Positions 22,100 to 49,309 of a DNA stretch of 64,000 nt are shown piece by piece. The stretch is from positions 14,797,292-14,861,291 of the forward strand of contig NC_088312.1 in assembly GCF_910592395.1 (NCBI RefSeq), given 5' to 3'. The position numbers and the translations under genes are program-made. Under the pieces are notes generated by a model. It did not search any database and had not been told where the DNA came from. It worked only from the letters and a program-made list of their open reading frames with translations. Position 1 is the stretch's first letter; each line of letters begins with the position of its first letter. The DNA is from Lineus longissimus. Lineage: Eukaryota > Nemertea > Pilidiophora > Heteronemertea > Lineidae.

Positions 22100-23890
22100 C
22101 CTCAGAGCCACACAGTGTTATCATTCTGATACAATTTTGTCTAAAACTACTACATGTAGAAAGGAACCATCATTATGCTAAAGATCATACATTAATATAA
22201 CATTCTGCTCAAATATCTTACATAAGTACATGTAGAGTTTCATGAATGAGAAACATCAAAACCTGTAAAAATATCCAATCACCAGAAAAATAGAGGAAAA
22301 TCGCACAAATATCTTGCACCAAAATAGAATCTTCTCTTACACCAAGCACAACATCTTGCCATTACAAGGGCACTGTCTTTATACAAAACAACTAGTACAA
22401 AACATTTTCAACAAGACTGATGGTTAAATTTCATGTGATTGAAAAACTAGCACACATCCGCTCCTAGCACACCAGTGACACCTTTTAATAGTGACATAGA
22501 CAATGATGATGAAATAACAAATAACTACCGATAAGAACATGTCACTATTGAAAATGGTTTGGTGACAACATTTTAGATCACATTCATTTCAAAAATAGCG
22601 CATCATACAAAAAATCACCAGATGTTTTTAAGATAATGCAAAGTCAACTTTGCTGTTGATAGAAATTAAAGCAATTGAGAGACTCCGAGTGTTTACAAAC
22701 CAAGTTGATATCAATTTATTTTAACTGTTCTTTTAACATCCTCATTGAATAGTACACAGTAACATCAGTTTTCAGCAACCAACTAGCGTTACGCCCAGGT
22801 CCCCTGTTGCTATAAAAGGGTGTCTGCACTGACAAGTGCACTCACGAGATTGCATCACCTAAGGCGGCAGCCATCTTGGAATTTAATGCGGTGACCTACT
22901 TTTCGATAGGCATAAGTAACAACCCTATATGTACCCACACACTGAATTTGGCTTTGTTACGCTGGTGACGTCTCCATATATCGCGCTCACAAGTGCACAA
23001 GCGAGATGAGACAAGACCACCATTGAATATTCATAGGTTGGAGGGTCCAGATCTATCAATTAGACGCAAGTATGTTTTTAACTGTCAAGTGCATATTTGG
23101 AGAGGTATTGAAAAGATATTTGGTGTGGCAAGTCTACAGATATATGAAGAAATTATTTGATGAAAAAATTAATTTTGAATTTTGCTAATTTGGCAATGGG
23201 GCGTGTTTTGAGATTTTTCTGCTAGTTGGCTGAAAAGAGTGGAAATATCAACATCTGTCCAATTTGTCGATTATCAAAAAAATTCCATGGTCAACTACCA
23301 GTTTACTTTTCACCATTTACTTGCCTGACTGTCCGGAATATCATATCAAAATTTCAGATTCACAACCCTACGCAGTAGTTGATGCGTCGCGGTCAAACAT
23401 AGACAATTTAACTGCTAAAAGGCTTAAAAAATCAATGGTGGTCTTGTCTCAGATTTCAACTGGTAAGGCGGCAGCCATCTTGGATTTAGACAAGGTGACC
23501 TACTTTTCAATAGGGTTCTTACTAATGCCTATACGTACCCATACACTGAATTTGGCTTTGATATGTCGCTGACTTACATTGTAAAGAGGTAGCATGAAAT
23601 TGTCCCAATGAACATGGTATTACAAACTATATTTAGGGAGGAAGAACCACTTGGATGAACTATAGTCAAGGGTATACATATTTCACTCACATAAATACAA
23701 GACATAAAAAAATGCGACCTCGTCTCCACATTGGATAAAAACACGCATATAAATGGCCCAAATAATCGACATTGATCTAGATTCAATCCAGATGTTTTTT
23801 TGGAAATTGCCACATTTTTTGGATTAGATCGGACCTTGTGAGATAGCGCTTTTTGTCACCAGATAAGATAAAGGGGCATCTCGATCATGT
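22100..23890. other. Non-coding stretch with a direct duplication
   Basis: No gene recognised. A segment of about 110 bp (AAGGCGGCAGCCATCTTGGA through CACACTGAATTTGGC) occurs at about 22860-22960 and again at about 23463-23560 in the same orientation, moderately diverged. Part of this stretch might be 3' untranslated sequence of the SFT2D gene, whose stop codon lies at 27463. Confidence 0.5.
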
Positions 23891-23891
23891 A

Positions 23892-24049
23892 CAGTAGAAC
23901 CTCTCTATTAATGACACCCCTGGGACTGACAAGTGCTCTCCTTAATAGAGAGGTGTCCTGATTAGAGGTCAAATTGAATGGTAACAACCAGTTTGGGACC
24001 AAAACTGGTGTCCTTAATAGAGAGGTGTCCACTAAGAGAGGTTCTACTG
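23892..24049. mobile_element. pogo/Tigger-like MITE
   Basis: A 158-bp element between TA dinucleotides, with termini CAGTAGAACCTCTCTATTA and its complement, and internal GAGAGGTGTCC motifs. It is the short form of the 15554-16672 element. Confidence 0.85.
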
Positions 24050-24158
24050 TAATTCCATGCAAATTTACTCAGGCATCTCGCTCGTGAAAATTTACACGGT
24101 CAGCCTCATTGGGCGATTCCATGCAATCTTACACGAACATCTCTATCACGAAAATTAA

Positions 24159-24383
24159 AGGTTGACCACAGGTACCGCCATTTTGGCTAGACCTCCAAAT
24201 CCTAAAGCAATTAGAACTCTTTCCAAATGAATTGAATGCTCATTTCAAGGGCCGGAGGCTGTTCTCTGGAAAACAAAGAACAGACTCCAGCCCTTTAAAT
24301 TAACATTCACTACGTTTTGAAGGAGTTCTAATTGCTTCTTGATTTCAAGTTCCAGCCAAAATGGCCATTTCCATGGTCAACCC
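24159..24383. mobile_element. TTAA-flanked palindromic MITE, family B
   Basis: A 225-bp element between TTAA at 24155-24158 and TTAA at 24384-24387. The ends read AGGTTGACCA on the left and TGGTCAACCC on the right. The two halves are inverted copies of each other over most of the length (CCATTTTGGCT, AGCAATTAGAACTC), so the whole element can fold on itself. Confidence 0.9.
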
Positions 24384-26298
24384 TTAACAAAGCAACTTCT
24401 TTACAGGAATTGACATGCTGATGTCGGGTTCAAATGTTGCCACGGTCACATGCGTTCCTGGTTGCTTGGTTGTTGCGTTTAAACTATTTGAACTGGCTGA
24501 TGCTTTGGCCCTCCACCAACATTTTGCAGGTCATGCTGCTGCTGCTGCACTTGTCAAGTTTAACTACTGACTGAGGCCACTGAGAGGAAAACTTGGGAAC
24601 GAGATTTCCCTGCTCTTTGAGAATTATCTTAAGGTTGTTTTCAATGCATGCACCATAGATACCTCTTGGCTTTCATAGCCAGTTGAGAAGCACCAGTAAA
24701 AGAATGTGTTCCGGCGGGCACATAACCAGGCAACACGTCTCACTGCAGTGACACTCAAGTACAATAATTGCTCGACCACAGGGCCAGGAGTTTCTTTATC
24801 CATCTACAATTAATTGACATATAATTTTGGTCATATTTGTCTATAGGAGGTCTCATTTTGCATCGTTTTAGTGATTTTAGTCTTAGTGGAAGAGATGACA
24901 CTTTTTTATGTCATGTAAACAGCATTAATACGGCTCTGTAGTAAGGCAATGATTGAGGCACTTTCAAAAACAACAACTATGGAAGTGCTGTGTGGAAAGA
25001 AACACTAGAATAATATTACAAAGTCAAAACAATATAGTATTGAGAATTACCAAAACCCTCGAATTTTGTAAACACGCATTTGGGGGAACCCTACTAACAC
25101 GAGCCTGTTATAAATGTAACCAATGGCAAATGCAGTGCTGAAGCAGGGGCTATTTTGTTTTCAAATGGTAGTCTGCATGGGCTTACATTATCACCAGTTT
25201 TATGGATGTCGTCAGTATATACAAAATTATACCAACGAAACTCACTCACTATCTCAATTAAATAACATTCAGTTTATACCAAGAATTCATAAAGACTGAG
25301 AATTTGGAACTTCAGAAATTAAAAAAAATCGAGTTCTTTTCAAAAGGGTGGGTATTAAGAGATACTAAATGTTATTAAATCATTGTAAAGATTGTACCAA
25401 GACGAACAAAATGATACATTATTCAGCTCTGAACTCCTAAAGATAAAGGAGATACAGAGCATTTTGTCAAGAGACAAAATTGATTATTTAATTTTCAGTG
25501 CTATGGCGTGATGGTGGGCATTATTTGTCTTGCATCCTAAAGCCATTCCTTATTAGCCTAATAATCGTTACTAAACGAGTTACATTATTTGAGGCATGTA
25601 TTTCGTGACAAAAATCAAGCAACAACCAGCCAATAGTAGTGATAGCCACTGAATAGAAGACGAATTATCTTGCGAAAGCCCCCTATTGTCAAAATGTGGA
25701 ACCTACATGTAGTTCTAGTTAAGATGCTGTAGTGTTGGTCCCAAATTCTTAATCTTTATTCATTCTTGGTTATACCATATATTACTATATCATAACCCAT
25801 CACTCCTGTGAACACAACTAAACAGCTACATAATTAGAGAAACTAGACAGCTATTTCGAATGGACATAGCTTAAAATGTGCACAGTAACAACACTCATCA
25901 GAAAGGGAGCCTTTCAACGAGGGCCGCAATCTGAAAAAATTTGTTCACAAACATTCATCTATGTTGGTAATCCATTAGACCAAAACCTTTGTTCAAACCG
26001 TAAAATGAATAGACTCTTTCACCAGTCCATTCACTCATTACAGAGACTGGTACTTGACGGCATTTCACTCGTCATGAACTAGATTTGGGGGCGTCAGCTT
26101 CCGGTGTCCGGTCATGTGTTTCTCACAAGCATGGGTAACCTTGAGCCAAGTGAATAACCAGGAATACCAGAGCACTCAATATTGACAGTGCATCCACTGT
26201 ATGCACTGAAAATGTATGGCTCGCCTCGGGTAAATCAACGAGGCTTTCTTGACACTCCGCTGTACGGCGGATAGGGTCGAGGTTACCTGAACTATAAA

Positions 26299-26453
26299 AT
26301 GAGGTGAAATTTTACCAAGGTGTTGAATTCCATAATTTCTGCATGCACTCTATTCAATCTATCACCAAAAATAAACATGAAGTGAAATTTTACCAAGGTG
26401 TTGAATTCCATAATTTCTGCTTGCACTCATTCAATCTATCACCAAACATAAAC
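26299..26453. repeat. 78-bp tandem duplication
   Basis: The segment ATGAGGTGAAATTTTACCAA and the rest of its 78-bp unit is repeated once immediately, with very few differences. The surrounding 24.4-27.4 kb shows no gene. It may include the 3' untranslated region of the SFT2D gene, but I see no decisive polyadenylation site. Confidence 0.9.
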
Positions 26454-27462
26454 AGGAGCAAGGGTCTAACTTGATTTGTAATGTTTTCATGGTACTCCTA
26501 TGCTCTGTTCACACTGAATCCGAATTTGAAGCAATTTTTTTGTTTTTTAAAGCGCATTCAATTCGTATCAAAACGCCAGTGTGACCACATTAAGGTATTC
26601 AGGAGCACATTTTACCATTCCAATAGCCAGAATATGCTGGTGGTTAAAGTGCCCCAAATATTTTCCTCATTGTAATCCGAGTGCCCCTATTTGGGATACC
26701 AGTACATCCTAAACTTCTACGTAAATTTCCGTTGTTTTGTGGTTTGAATAAAGGTTACCAGTATTCTAATGAGAAACATATACAGCAATCCACAACCATC
26801 CTCCTCCAAATCTTCCATAAAACATATTTTACAAAAGGCCCCATGGCAAGCAATATTCAATTTGAAATAAATTAACAATTTTCAAGCTTTTCACAAGCAA
26901 ATAATTTTGGTCCGTCCAACATTTCCCGCGTAACAACAAATAACATTTGTGGAATCAAACAGTATTAGTGACAATTCAAAGGAGGAGTCATGGTGCTCAT
27001 GTATGGCCAAAACGCATGTACAATCACACAGGCAACACAAAGATTACATCCTTAATTGCACACCAACAATCGGGAGGATGTCTGTGTACATGTACATTTT
27101 TCTAACAAACAGTAGACTGTAACCATGTAAGATTACATTGGTGATGGCAGTCAGAAATTCCTAACACTCCACCTTACAAACTTCCCTCCTCGCTTGAGGG
27201 TGTAGACCAAATTTTTTTTATCTCATTTCCTCCAATGAAATTCCATGATATTTTTCTTAAAGGCAAAATCAACATACATTACCATGCATAACTTTCTCTA
27301 GAAAGTTATAACTGATCCAACATGCATATCGCCAAAGCATCCTCATATGTAGCTACTCCTGAATTTTCCAAAATAATAATCATCCTCTGTCACGATATCC
27401 AATGTCTTGCAAGCCCAAGGCTTGCGTCTTCTTTCTTCCACTCGAAGAATCTGGTCCACAAT

Positions 27463-41797
<14,335 letters not shown>

Positions 41798-41902
41798 ATT
41801 TAGAACTTTTCACTTCCCACTCCAGCGCAAAACCGGAAATGTACGTTTTGCTCGGCGCATGATCTCTGACGACTTCCTTTTCGGCCATACTACACCGCAA
41901 AG
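41798..41902. promoter_or_regulatory. Shared promoter between SFT2D and RPL36A
   Basis: These 105 bp separate the SFT2D ATG (41795-41797, minus) from the RPL36A ATG (41903-41905, plus). AACCGGAAATG at 41831-41841 holds a consensus ETS/GABP core, common in bidirectional housekeeping promoters. CTTCCTTTTC at 41873-41882 is a 5'TOP-like tract. Transcription of RPL36A probably begins at its first C, giving a leader of about 30 nt. No TATA box is apparent. Confidence 0.8.
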
Positions 41903-44900
41903 ATGGTTCGTGAATATATTGTTTATAAAAATCCCCTATCATCTTGTTATTTAAACAGAAAGTCAGGTTGATTTTGGCCCTAATGAAAATTAAGATATTT
42001 TCCCTCATTTAAATTCCTTTACTTTATGTTGAAAACGTATGTTTTGTCCTCGTTTTGGGCGATTTTATGAGTACGCTTATGTTTTATGTATTCGAGTATG
42101 CCATCTCTATGCATTCATGTGTACCCCCTCCATACTTCATACTCCATACCGATCCACCGTCGTGCTAGATCCATCCTTCACCGCCGATAAACCCCCTGGC
42201 CTGAGTGATTGGCGGTTATAGAAGGGCTGTTATTTATCAGTCATCAGACAGTAGGCATCCATATGATATTAGGGCCTAACTGCAGAATAGCCGGGACAGT
42301 AGTAGCTCTGTACATTATGTACACTCTGTCCCTCTGTACATTATGTACACATTCCTATCATTTAGCACAGAGTGTCCCGGCTATTCTGCAGTTGCTCCGC
42401 TTGTGGTTGTCGCACGAGACCAGCATTGAAAACCATCATTTTATGGAAGACTACGTCAAGTGTTCAATGAGTGACGGTTCCCGGGAATGCTGACCTGGCC
42501 CAAATGCACAGTGCATGTTGTATAGAAGAAGGGTAACCTGATCCTGAGGTTGGCATTATCAATTGACAATTCAGGCCGATATTCAATTACTTTGTATCGA
42601 GCTATTTGATTGGCCACCCGTTGATGATGATGCGTCCAACACAAAACATGGAAAATGTACGGGGAGACTGAAGTACAGACTGGATGCAGGATGTCTTGGC
42701 TTATGAATTTACGATTTTGTTTCATGACACACCATTCATTCAATGATTCATGCCATTGGAATGCACTTTCTTCTTCAGCACTCGGACATGTCAGAGTCGA
42801 AATATTTGAGATGCAAGCTTAGACAGTCTGTCCATTTTCAGTGGCAAAGTCAGCTGTCCTAGACATTTCTGCCATCCAACCCCGAGTTTCTCTGTCAGGG
42901 TTTGGTACTTTGGCTAGTATTCCTCTCTATTGCACTTTCTATTTGGGCATACTTTGATCATCAGGTCACCCACATGATAGACAGAAGTTTCGAGTTGCGG
43001 TTTCCTTGTGTCTTGTAGCTTAATTGTAGCAATATTGTATGGTACTGAGTGAAATGTTGCCCCGAGGTATACTCATCTAATCTCTTTCCACGTCATTTTC
43101 AGGTGAATGTACCCAAGCAGCGCAGAACTTTCTGCAAGGGGAAGAATTGCAAGAAACATACATTGCACAAAGTGACCCAATACAAGGCTGGCAAGGCTTC
43201 CCTTTTTGCCCAAGGTGAGCATTTTGAGTTGCAATTTATTTGTGCAGCCAGTAGAATTCTCCACTTTTTCGGTGTGCTAAAAAAAGGTCAGTTTGATGGT
43301 AAGGATGTCTCTGCTAAATGGTCACACCATTCCTGTGCTCTGCCCTGTGAAATCATCTTTTAGACTGCACAGGTAACTACTTTGTCAATGACAATGATTA
43401 TGATGACTCCATTTTTAAGTGTAAAATTCAGTGTGTACCAACTATTTCGAAGTTATCTGCTCAAAGCAAACCTGGGAATGTCTTGATTTTCCAGCACCGC
43501 AGTGTTATTTTAGAACTGATGTAGTCATTGTAACACTGTCACTGCGGAGGCATGACCGTGTTCTTGGCTTTCTCTAAGACCTTGGCCTATCTATGGACAC
43601 TATCGTAGCGCAACGCCTATGTTAATTGATACGAGTGGAAAGTACATTTCAAGGCGTCAATGTCGTTGGTGCCAATGAACTCTTGAAGGTGTCAAATAGA
43701 GTCGTATTTCTGAGTTTCTAGGTGAACCCTCACTCTAAAAAATTGCGATATGAATGTACATTATTGAGGAGGATGTGCGCCAACTGAAAACCAGCTAAAA
43801 AGAATTGTAGTATCAGTTAGCGAAGTCAACCTTCAACAAAGATCTTCCAGCACTCCTGTGCCACATTTGAATCCAACATCCTGGCGTTGCTGGGTTTGGA
43901 TTGTGATAGTGTTGGTTGTGCTCATGGAAGAAGAGAAACCTGCCAGTATCTGGGTGTACAGGCTTTAGCAGGACCTCTTTCTTAATGTCCACTTGCTTTA
44001 GCTTTACTCAGACTGGTACATTCATCATATAATTTAGGACAATGGTACAGGCTGTTACTTGACGATAATGGGACAGTGGATTGAGTAATAATACACTAAT
44101 AAACTCCTGTCTGGGAGATTTTCAGTTCTCAATCTCATTCCTTCCTTCAACCTTTCCCCTATGGCCAGTCAAGTGTTTCCCACATTTCATACATACCCTG
44201 TCTTCCAGCACTCCTGTGCCACATTTGAATCTAACATCCTGGCGTTGCTGGGTTTGGATTGTGATAGTGTTGGTTGTGCTCATGGAAGAAGAGAAACCTG
44301 CCAGTATCTGGGTGTACAGGCTTTAGCAGGACCTCTTTCTTAATGTCCACTTGCTTTAACTTTGCTCAGACTGGTACATAAAGAGCGTGTGTAGATTACC
44401 TTTTCTGAATATTTCTGATTTGTAATTCTTTACATGAATTTTTTCCATACTGGTACATACAGACAAACCCCTGGCTTGAGGCCTAGGAAGGGCAGGGTGG
44501 ACTAAGCTGGCTTACGGACAATTGGGCCAAAATAGGGGAAATTTTTCCGTTTTTCCCGCTCTCATTGCGGCATGGCTGGCGGCATGCACTGGACAGGACT
44601 GAAATCAATAAACAGGCCTATGTTTTGTATCTGAAACCTTACAAAACAAAAGTCTTCTGCAAACAGTCAAATGTTTATTGTTTGTTACATGCTAATGAAA
44701 CATGCTGGTGAAGAAAGTAACATTGCTCGAGACTAAAATAAACAGAGATTTCGCATACCAGATATGGTATCGAAAAGATCATAACTTGACAGCGTTTTTG
44801 GGCAGGGCGGTTAAAAAGGTGGGCAGGGTATGCCACGACATAATTTTTAGCGGCAGGGCACAATTCAAAATCATTTTTTAAGGCAGGGCGCTGCGTCCCT

Positions 44901-46153
44901 CTTGAATTGCCTAGCTAGGGGTCTGCAAGAGAGTGTCTAAATGACCTTTTCTTAATATCTCTGATTTGTAGTTCTTTACAAGATTTAAGAATATTTCCCA
45001 GTCTTAATTTTTTTGTCTTAATTTTACTTCCAGGTAAACGGCGATATGACAGAAAACAGTCGGGATATGGTGGACAAACTAAGCCTGTGTTTCACAAAAA
45101 GGTATGGTATCTACTGATGATTGTTTCAGAAGATGTGAAAGGGGCCATTCAACATTTTTAACAAGCATGACAATTGACAAAAAGATCTTGACACTAGTGC
45201 CTTGTGTTCGTATTTTGATTTTTGAGGATGTTGTTGTTGACATTCTCTTTCAAGGGAAGAAAACCCTTTCTTCATTTTTTCTTGGAGAATATGCTGGACG
45301 ATCCCCTTCAGTCTGTTATATATTTGCATACTATTGGTGGTGTGATTTGTCCAACTACTGCTACAGGGGTGCTGCAGTTGCTATTTCGTTATTGATAGGC
45401 AGCAACCCCCATCGGCAATGACGTTCTTTTGTGAAATGCTCGGCTTTCATGTTGCCACAGGATTGTCAACAGTGTAAAAAACCAAACGCAGCAGCCCTGT
45501 GGTCGAGGTTGCAGTTGTCTTGTAAAAATTGTAAAGTCAGTTGTTACAATTTTTTGCCATCTTGCTGATAGTGATACTGTAGTGTATTTGAAGGTGACAA
45601 TGATTTTTCAGAATTTGGTCACCATAGATTGTGGAAACCATCTTAATAAATCCCTCTTCTTACTTGACAAAGGTGACCATGTGTTAATGTTGTTAGACTA
45701 TTTGTGCATTTCGAAGTCGAAGGCTAGTTGTGTACCAGACCCTTCATGTACAATGGTGCTGTATCAGAATTGGGCTATCTGGCGTCCGCTTGAAGTCTTG
45801 AGTGTATTGGTACTGGCTGTACCAGTGAAGGAGATCAAAGGCAATCTTTTGGTCTGAGGTTCTAGCAGGACCTCTTCATAATGTCCATTTGCTTTTACCT
45901 TTCTGTGATTGCTACATTTCAAATCTATTGAATTGTTCTATGACTTGCCAATTGAGTGGGAATATTATGAAATCTTGATACATTTGTCTCAAGTGTGACG
46001 TATTTTGTATTGCAGGCAAAAACAACCAAGAAGATTGTTCTGCGTATGGAGTGCACAGAATGCAAATACAGGAAACAGTTGCCGATCAAGAGATGTAAGC
46101 ACTTTGAGTTAGGAGGAGACAAGAAGAGGAAGGGACAGATGATCCAGTTCTAA
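41903..46153 (+). CDS. RPL36A: 60S ribosomal protein L36a (eL42), complete in 4 exons
   Basis: A small basic protein of the large ribosomal subunit near the E site. The coding pieces are 41903-41905 (ATG only), 43103-43214, 45034-45101 and 46016-46153 (TAA at 46151-46153). They total 106 codons, exactly the usual length. Recognisable segments are [45 protein letters not shown], the paired cysteines CTECKY, and [16 protein letters not shown] at the end. Splitting the gene right after the ATG also occurs in vertebrate RPL36A. The exon 1 donor would be ATG|GTTCGT, which is weak, so the first junction is the least certain part. The other sites are standard (CAAG|GTGAGC, TTCCAG|GT, AAAAAG|GTATGG, TTGCAG|GC). 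Intron 2 holds duplicated segments discussed separately. Confidence 0.97.
42279..42392. repeat. Hairpin-ended element in RPL36A intron 1
   Basis: ACTGCAGAATAGCCGGGACA at 42279-42298 has its exact complement at 42373-42392. Between them CTCTGTACATTATGTACAC occurs twice. This small foldback element of 114 bp has no clear target duplication. Confidence 0.85.
43843..44020 (+). ncRNA. Intronic duplicated segment, candidate H/ACA-like RNA (copy 1)
   Basis: A 178-bp block in RPL36A intron 2, repeated at 44201-44378 with only about three differences. It can be drawn as two hairpins: AGCAC/GTGCT with an inner AATCCAA/TTGGATT stem, then a hinge AAGAAGAG containing ANANNA, then CCTGC/GCAGG. The C-to-T change in copy 2 turns a C-G pair of the inner stem into U-G, so pairing is kept. 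Against it, the expected ACA box is missing; the sequence after the second hairpin is ACCTCT. This is a candidate only. Ribosomal protein introns commonly host such RNAs. Confidence 0.3.
44201..44378 (+). ncRNA. Intronic duplicated segment, candidate H/ACA-like RNA (copy 2)
   Basis: Second copy of the 43843-44020 block, 358 bp downstream in the same intron. A more distant third relative lies in intron 3 (about 45730-45900). It shares TAGCAGGACCTCTT and AATGTCCA(C/T)TTGCTTT and can also form a GTACC/GGTAC-closed hairpin. Confidence 0.3.
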
Positions 46154-46186
46154 ATGCCACCCGTTCTCTGTAATATAACAACAAAT

Positions 46187-46192
46187 AATAAA
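46187..46192 (+). terminator. Polyadenylation signal of RPL36A
   Basis: AATAAA, 34 bp past the stop codon. A short 3' untranslated region like this is normal for ribosomal protein genes. Confidence 0.75.
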
Positions 46193-47485
46193 AAAATTGT
46201 ACAGGAACTGGAATTTTGTTTTGGGTTGTGTATAAAATGAAGACGGAAGACCTCTGAAAAAGGTAAAAAAGGAAGACCCATAGGCCTAGTGGGAAAAAAG
46301 AAAGACCCTGGAAAAAAATCAATGAAGGTGTAAGACCGGAGTTTTCCCCGGCTAGCTTGGGTAGGCACTAAACACAAATCGGTCTTAAATATCAGCTTAC
46401 CGATTCTTTCTTTAATTACTCTCACAACAGGTGTAACTCGTTCTCACAATTTACATCGACTCTTAGCCGGCCGAGACACTCCCAGGGCAGAGGAACAACC
46501 ATCCCCGAAGACGATCACTGTTAACACAAATACCTGTGTCACATCGCTCCCCCTTGGGGAAGATGTGCCCCTCTGTGAAGGCACTAACATTGGAATAACG
46601 CTAAAAGCAGTAGTTGGTTTTAGGGTTGGCCGTTAGGCGCCGCAGGCTCATGTGCGCGTGTTAGCTGCGTGCGCACTAGCTGCCCTGAGACTGTTTTAGG
46701 TGTAATAAAGGCACGTGTATAAACACGGACATGACATGTCAGCCGGCTTTTTCAAACGAGGGAGATTGAACATGAAAACAAGACAAAACACAACATAAAA
46801 TTTGCATCAATCGATATTAAACCTTAACCAGAGCCTACATCATCGCAATGTCTTGGGCTAGCTAGTAGAAATCCGAGAATGTCTGATTTCACGAGCAGAA
46901 AATGTTAGAATCACGGTGCTGCCCTGATCATGCCCACTTCTGACTTTTCTGTGTGTTGTGAATTTTGTGTGTTCCAACACTAACCCTAACCCTGATACCC
47001 TAACCCTGATAACCTCACCAGTTGCTCAAAAACTACATTGATGGTTCGGTAAAGGTAGGAAATATAATAATATTACATGAAACATGGCTTTATATTGAAA
47101 TAAAAGTTTGTTCATATGATTTAAAGTCACTTAAGCTAAGGACACTTTCACTTTATCACATCCTTCCTCCTTGTCTGTTTTAACACTTTCTCTGATTTCA
47201 TTTGTGATTTATCTCAAGGTCTATTGTTTTTCTGTTACAAAGGAGATATGTAGTGTTCCTTTATGCATGGAAAACTGGTTTGAATGCAAAAACCACACTT
47301 GAGTTATTTTTTAACAAAAACAAATGATGTGGAAGACAAAATTGTGACTGTCCTTCAGAAAATGGCATTTTCAACTCGTTCGGCACCACCAACAACCGAG
47401 AAAAATGTAAAAGACCGTTGGTCTTGAATTAGATCTGTGCACAATTGGGAATATATCAGGAAATTGTCCCAGTGGATGAGGTGGT

Positions 47486-48430
47486 ATATATGTCACTTAT
47501 GGAGACATGTCTTGTCTCAACCAGACAACTAGATGGTCTCAAAGACAATGTCCCTTTTTGAGGCAAGTCTTCAGTGTGCTCTCGAAGGGATGCCACTTAT
47601 AGAGACAGGTCTTCAATGTGCTGTCACAATCAGCCAACAAGGTGTCCTCATGCATATGTCACTTATGGAGACATGTCTTGTCTCAATCAGACAACTAGAT
47701 GGTCTCAAAGACATGTCCCTTTTTGATGCAAGTCTTCAGTGTGCTCTCGAATGGCCGGATGTCTTTTATGGAGACAAGTCTTCAATGTGCTGTCACAATC
47801 AGCCAATAAGGTGTCCTCATACATATGTCACTTATGGAGACATGTCTTGTCTCAATCAGACAACTAGATGGTAACGAAGACTTGTCCCTTTTTGAGGCAA
47901 GTCTTTATTAAGCTGTCGAATGGATTCCACTTATAGAGACAGGTCTTCAATCTGCTGTCACAACCAGCCAACAAGGTGTCCTCATACATACGTCACTTAT
48001 GAAGACATGTCTTGTCTCAATCAGACAACTAGATGGTCTCATAGAGATGTTTTTTATGGACGCATACCTTCAGTGTGCGTGCTACACCCAACAGACAACA
48101 AGGTGGTCTCATTGAGATGTCACTTATGGAGTCTATCACATGGTGTGCTGTCCTAATCAGACAAAAAGGGGGTCTCAAATGGATGTACCTTATTGAGACA
48201 TGTGTTCGGTGTGGTCTCAAAGGTATGTAGGCATGTCTTCAGTGTGGTGTCCCAATCAGTCAACAATATTTTCTCGTAGAGTCTAGAGCGTTCCTTATGG
48301 AGGGAAGTCTTCGGTGTGCAATCCTAATCAGACACCAAGATGTTCTCAAAAATATATTGCTTATGGAGCCATGTCTTGGTGTGCAGTCTTTAACAGACAA
48401 CAAGGTGGTCTCACAGAGATGTCACTGTGA
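47486..48430. repeat. Satellite-like array, ~167-bp period
   Basis: GTCACTTATGGAGACATGTC followed by TTGTCTCAA(C/T)CAGACAAC recurs near 47490, 47657, 47825 and 47991. More diverged units continue to about 48430. Within each period there are two or three related sub-units (TTATRGAGACARGTCTTCAATGTGCTGTC). The flanking 46.2-49.3 kb has no recognisable gene. Confidence 0.85.
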
Positions 48431-49309
48431 TACAAAGAAGAGTCGCAGAAATGAACTTTAGCCTAGTGAAAAAGATAAAAGACAAGGCGATAGATTTCAG
48501 GTCATTTCATTATTATTATCTGCTCTGCTCATTGCCCACACCAAACCCTTATTCAAGACTTTAAAAGCATTAGAAGTAACAGATATACACACTCTACTAC
48601 AAATGAAGTTTCTACACAAATTTTTCAATAATTGCGATCCGGGTTACTTCATTCTTGCATCAAAACAAATGACCAAATATATCCTCACAATACTAGAAAT
48701 GGGCAGAAATCAATAATCCCACGATTCCGACTTAACGTTAGGAAAAAATATCATTTTTGTCAATATCTTCAATTCCCTTTCTGCCTTTAAGTATCAGGAC
48801 AAAATTCACACTCACAGCCTTCATGACTTCAATATGTATAAAAATCATTTACTGGGATTATACTTTCAATATTCACCACACATTTAATTTTGCCAAACAT
48901 GATTATCATTTGTACATGGCTGGGGCACTTGAGATACATTATCACAGTGGCAATTGCAGGACAAGGGCTTTTAAAATTATGTCAGTCATTTCAAACAACT
49001 TGATCTGTCTACTACTCTCATATATAATGAGGTCAAATAAGCTCAAAAGGCCCAAAAACGGTTGTTGTCAGACAAAAATATTACCGGTACAAGTACTTGC
49101 TGGAAATTCTTGCAGCCATTCAGTTCACTGTCACGCTGATTTCAACTTAACTCAATGAATGTTATCTTGGGACTTGAAGAAATGTGTTATTACCCCACAA
49201 CTTGGGCATTGTCACGTTTCTCAGGAAAGTCAAGTTTTTCAGATAAATGCCAGAAAAAGCCATTATCTCTCGTCAAAGGGCTCTAGTTGAGATGAGGCAC
49301 GAGCGAAGA

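Noticed and set aside
42560-42690. Possible C/D box snoRNA in RPL36A intron 1 (ATGATGA then CTGA)
   Set aside because: The boxes are only about 45 bases apart and the flanks do not form a terminal stem.
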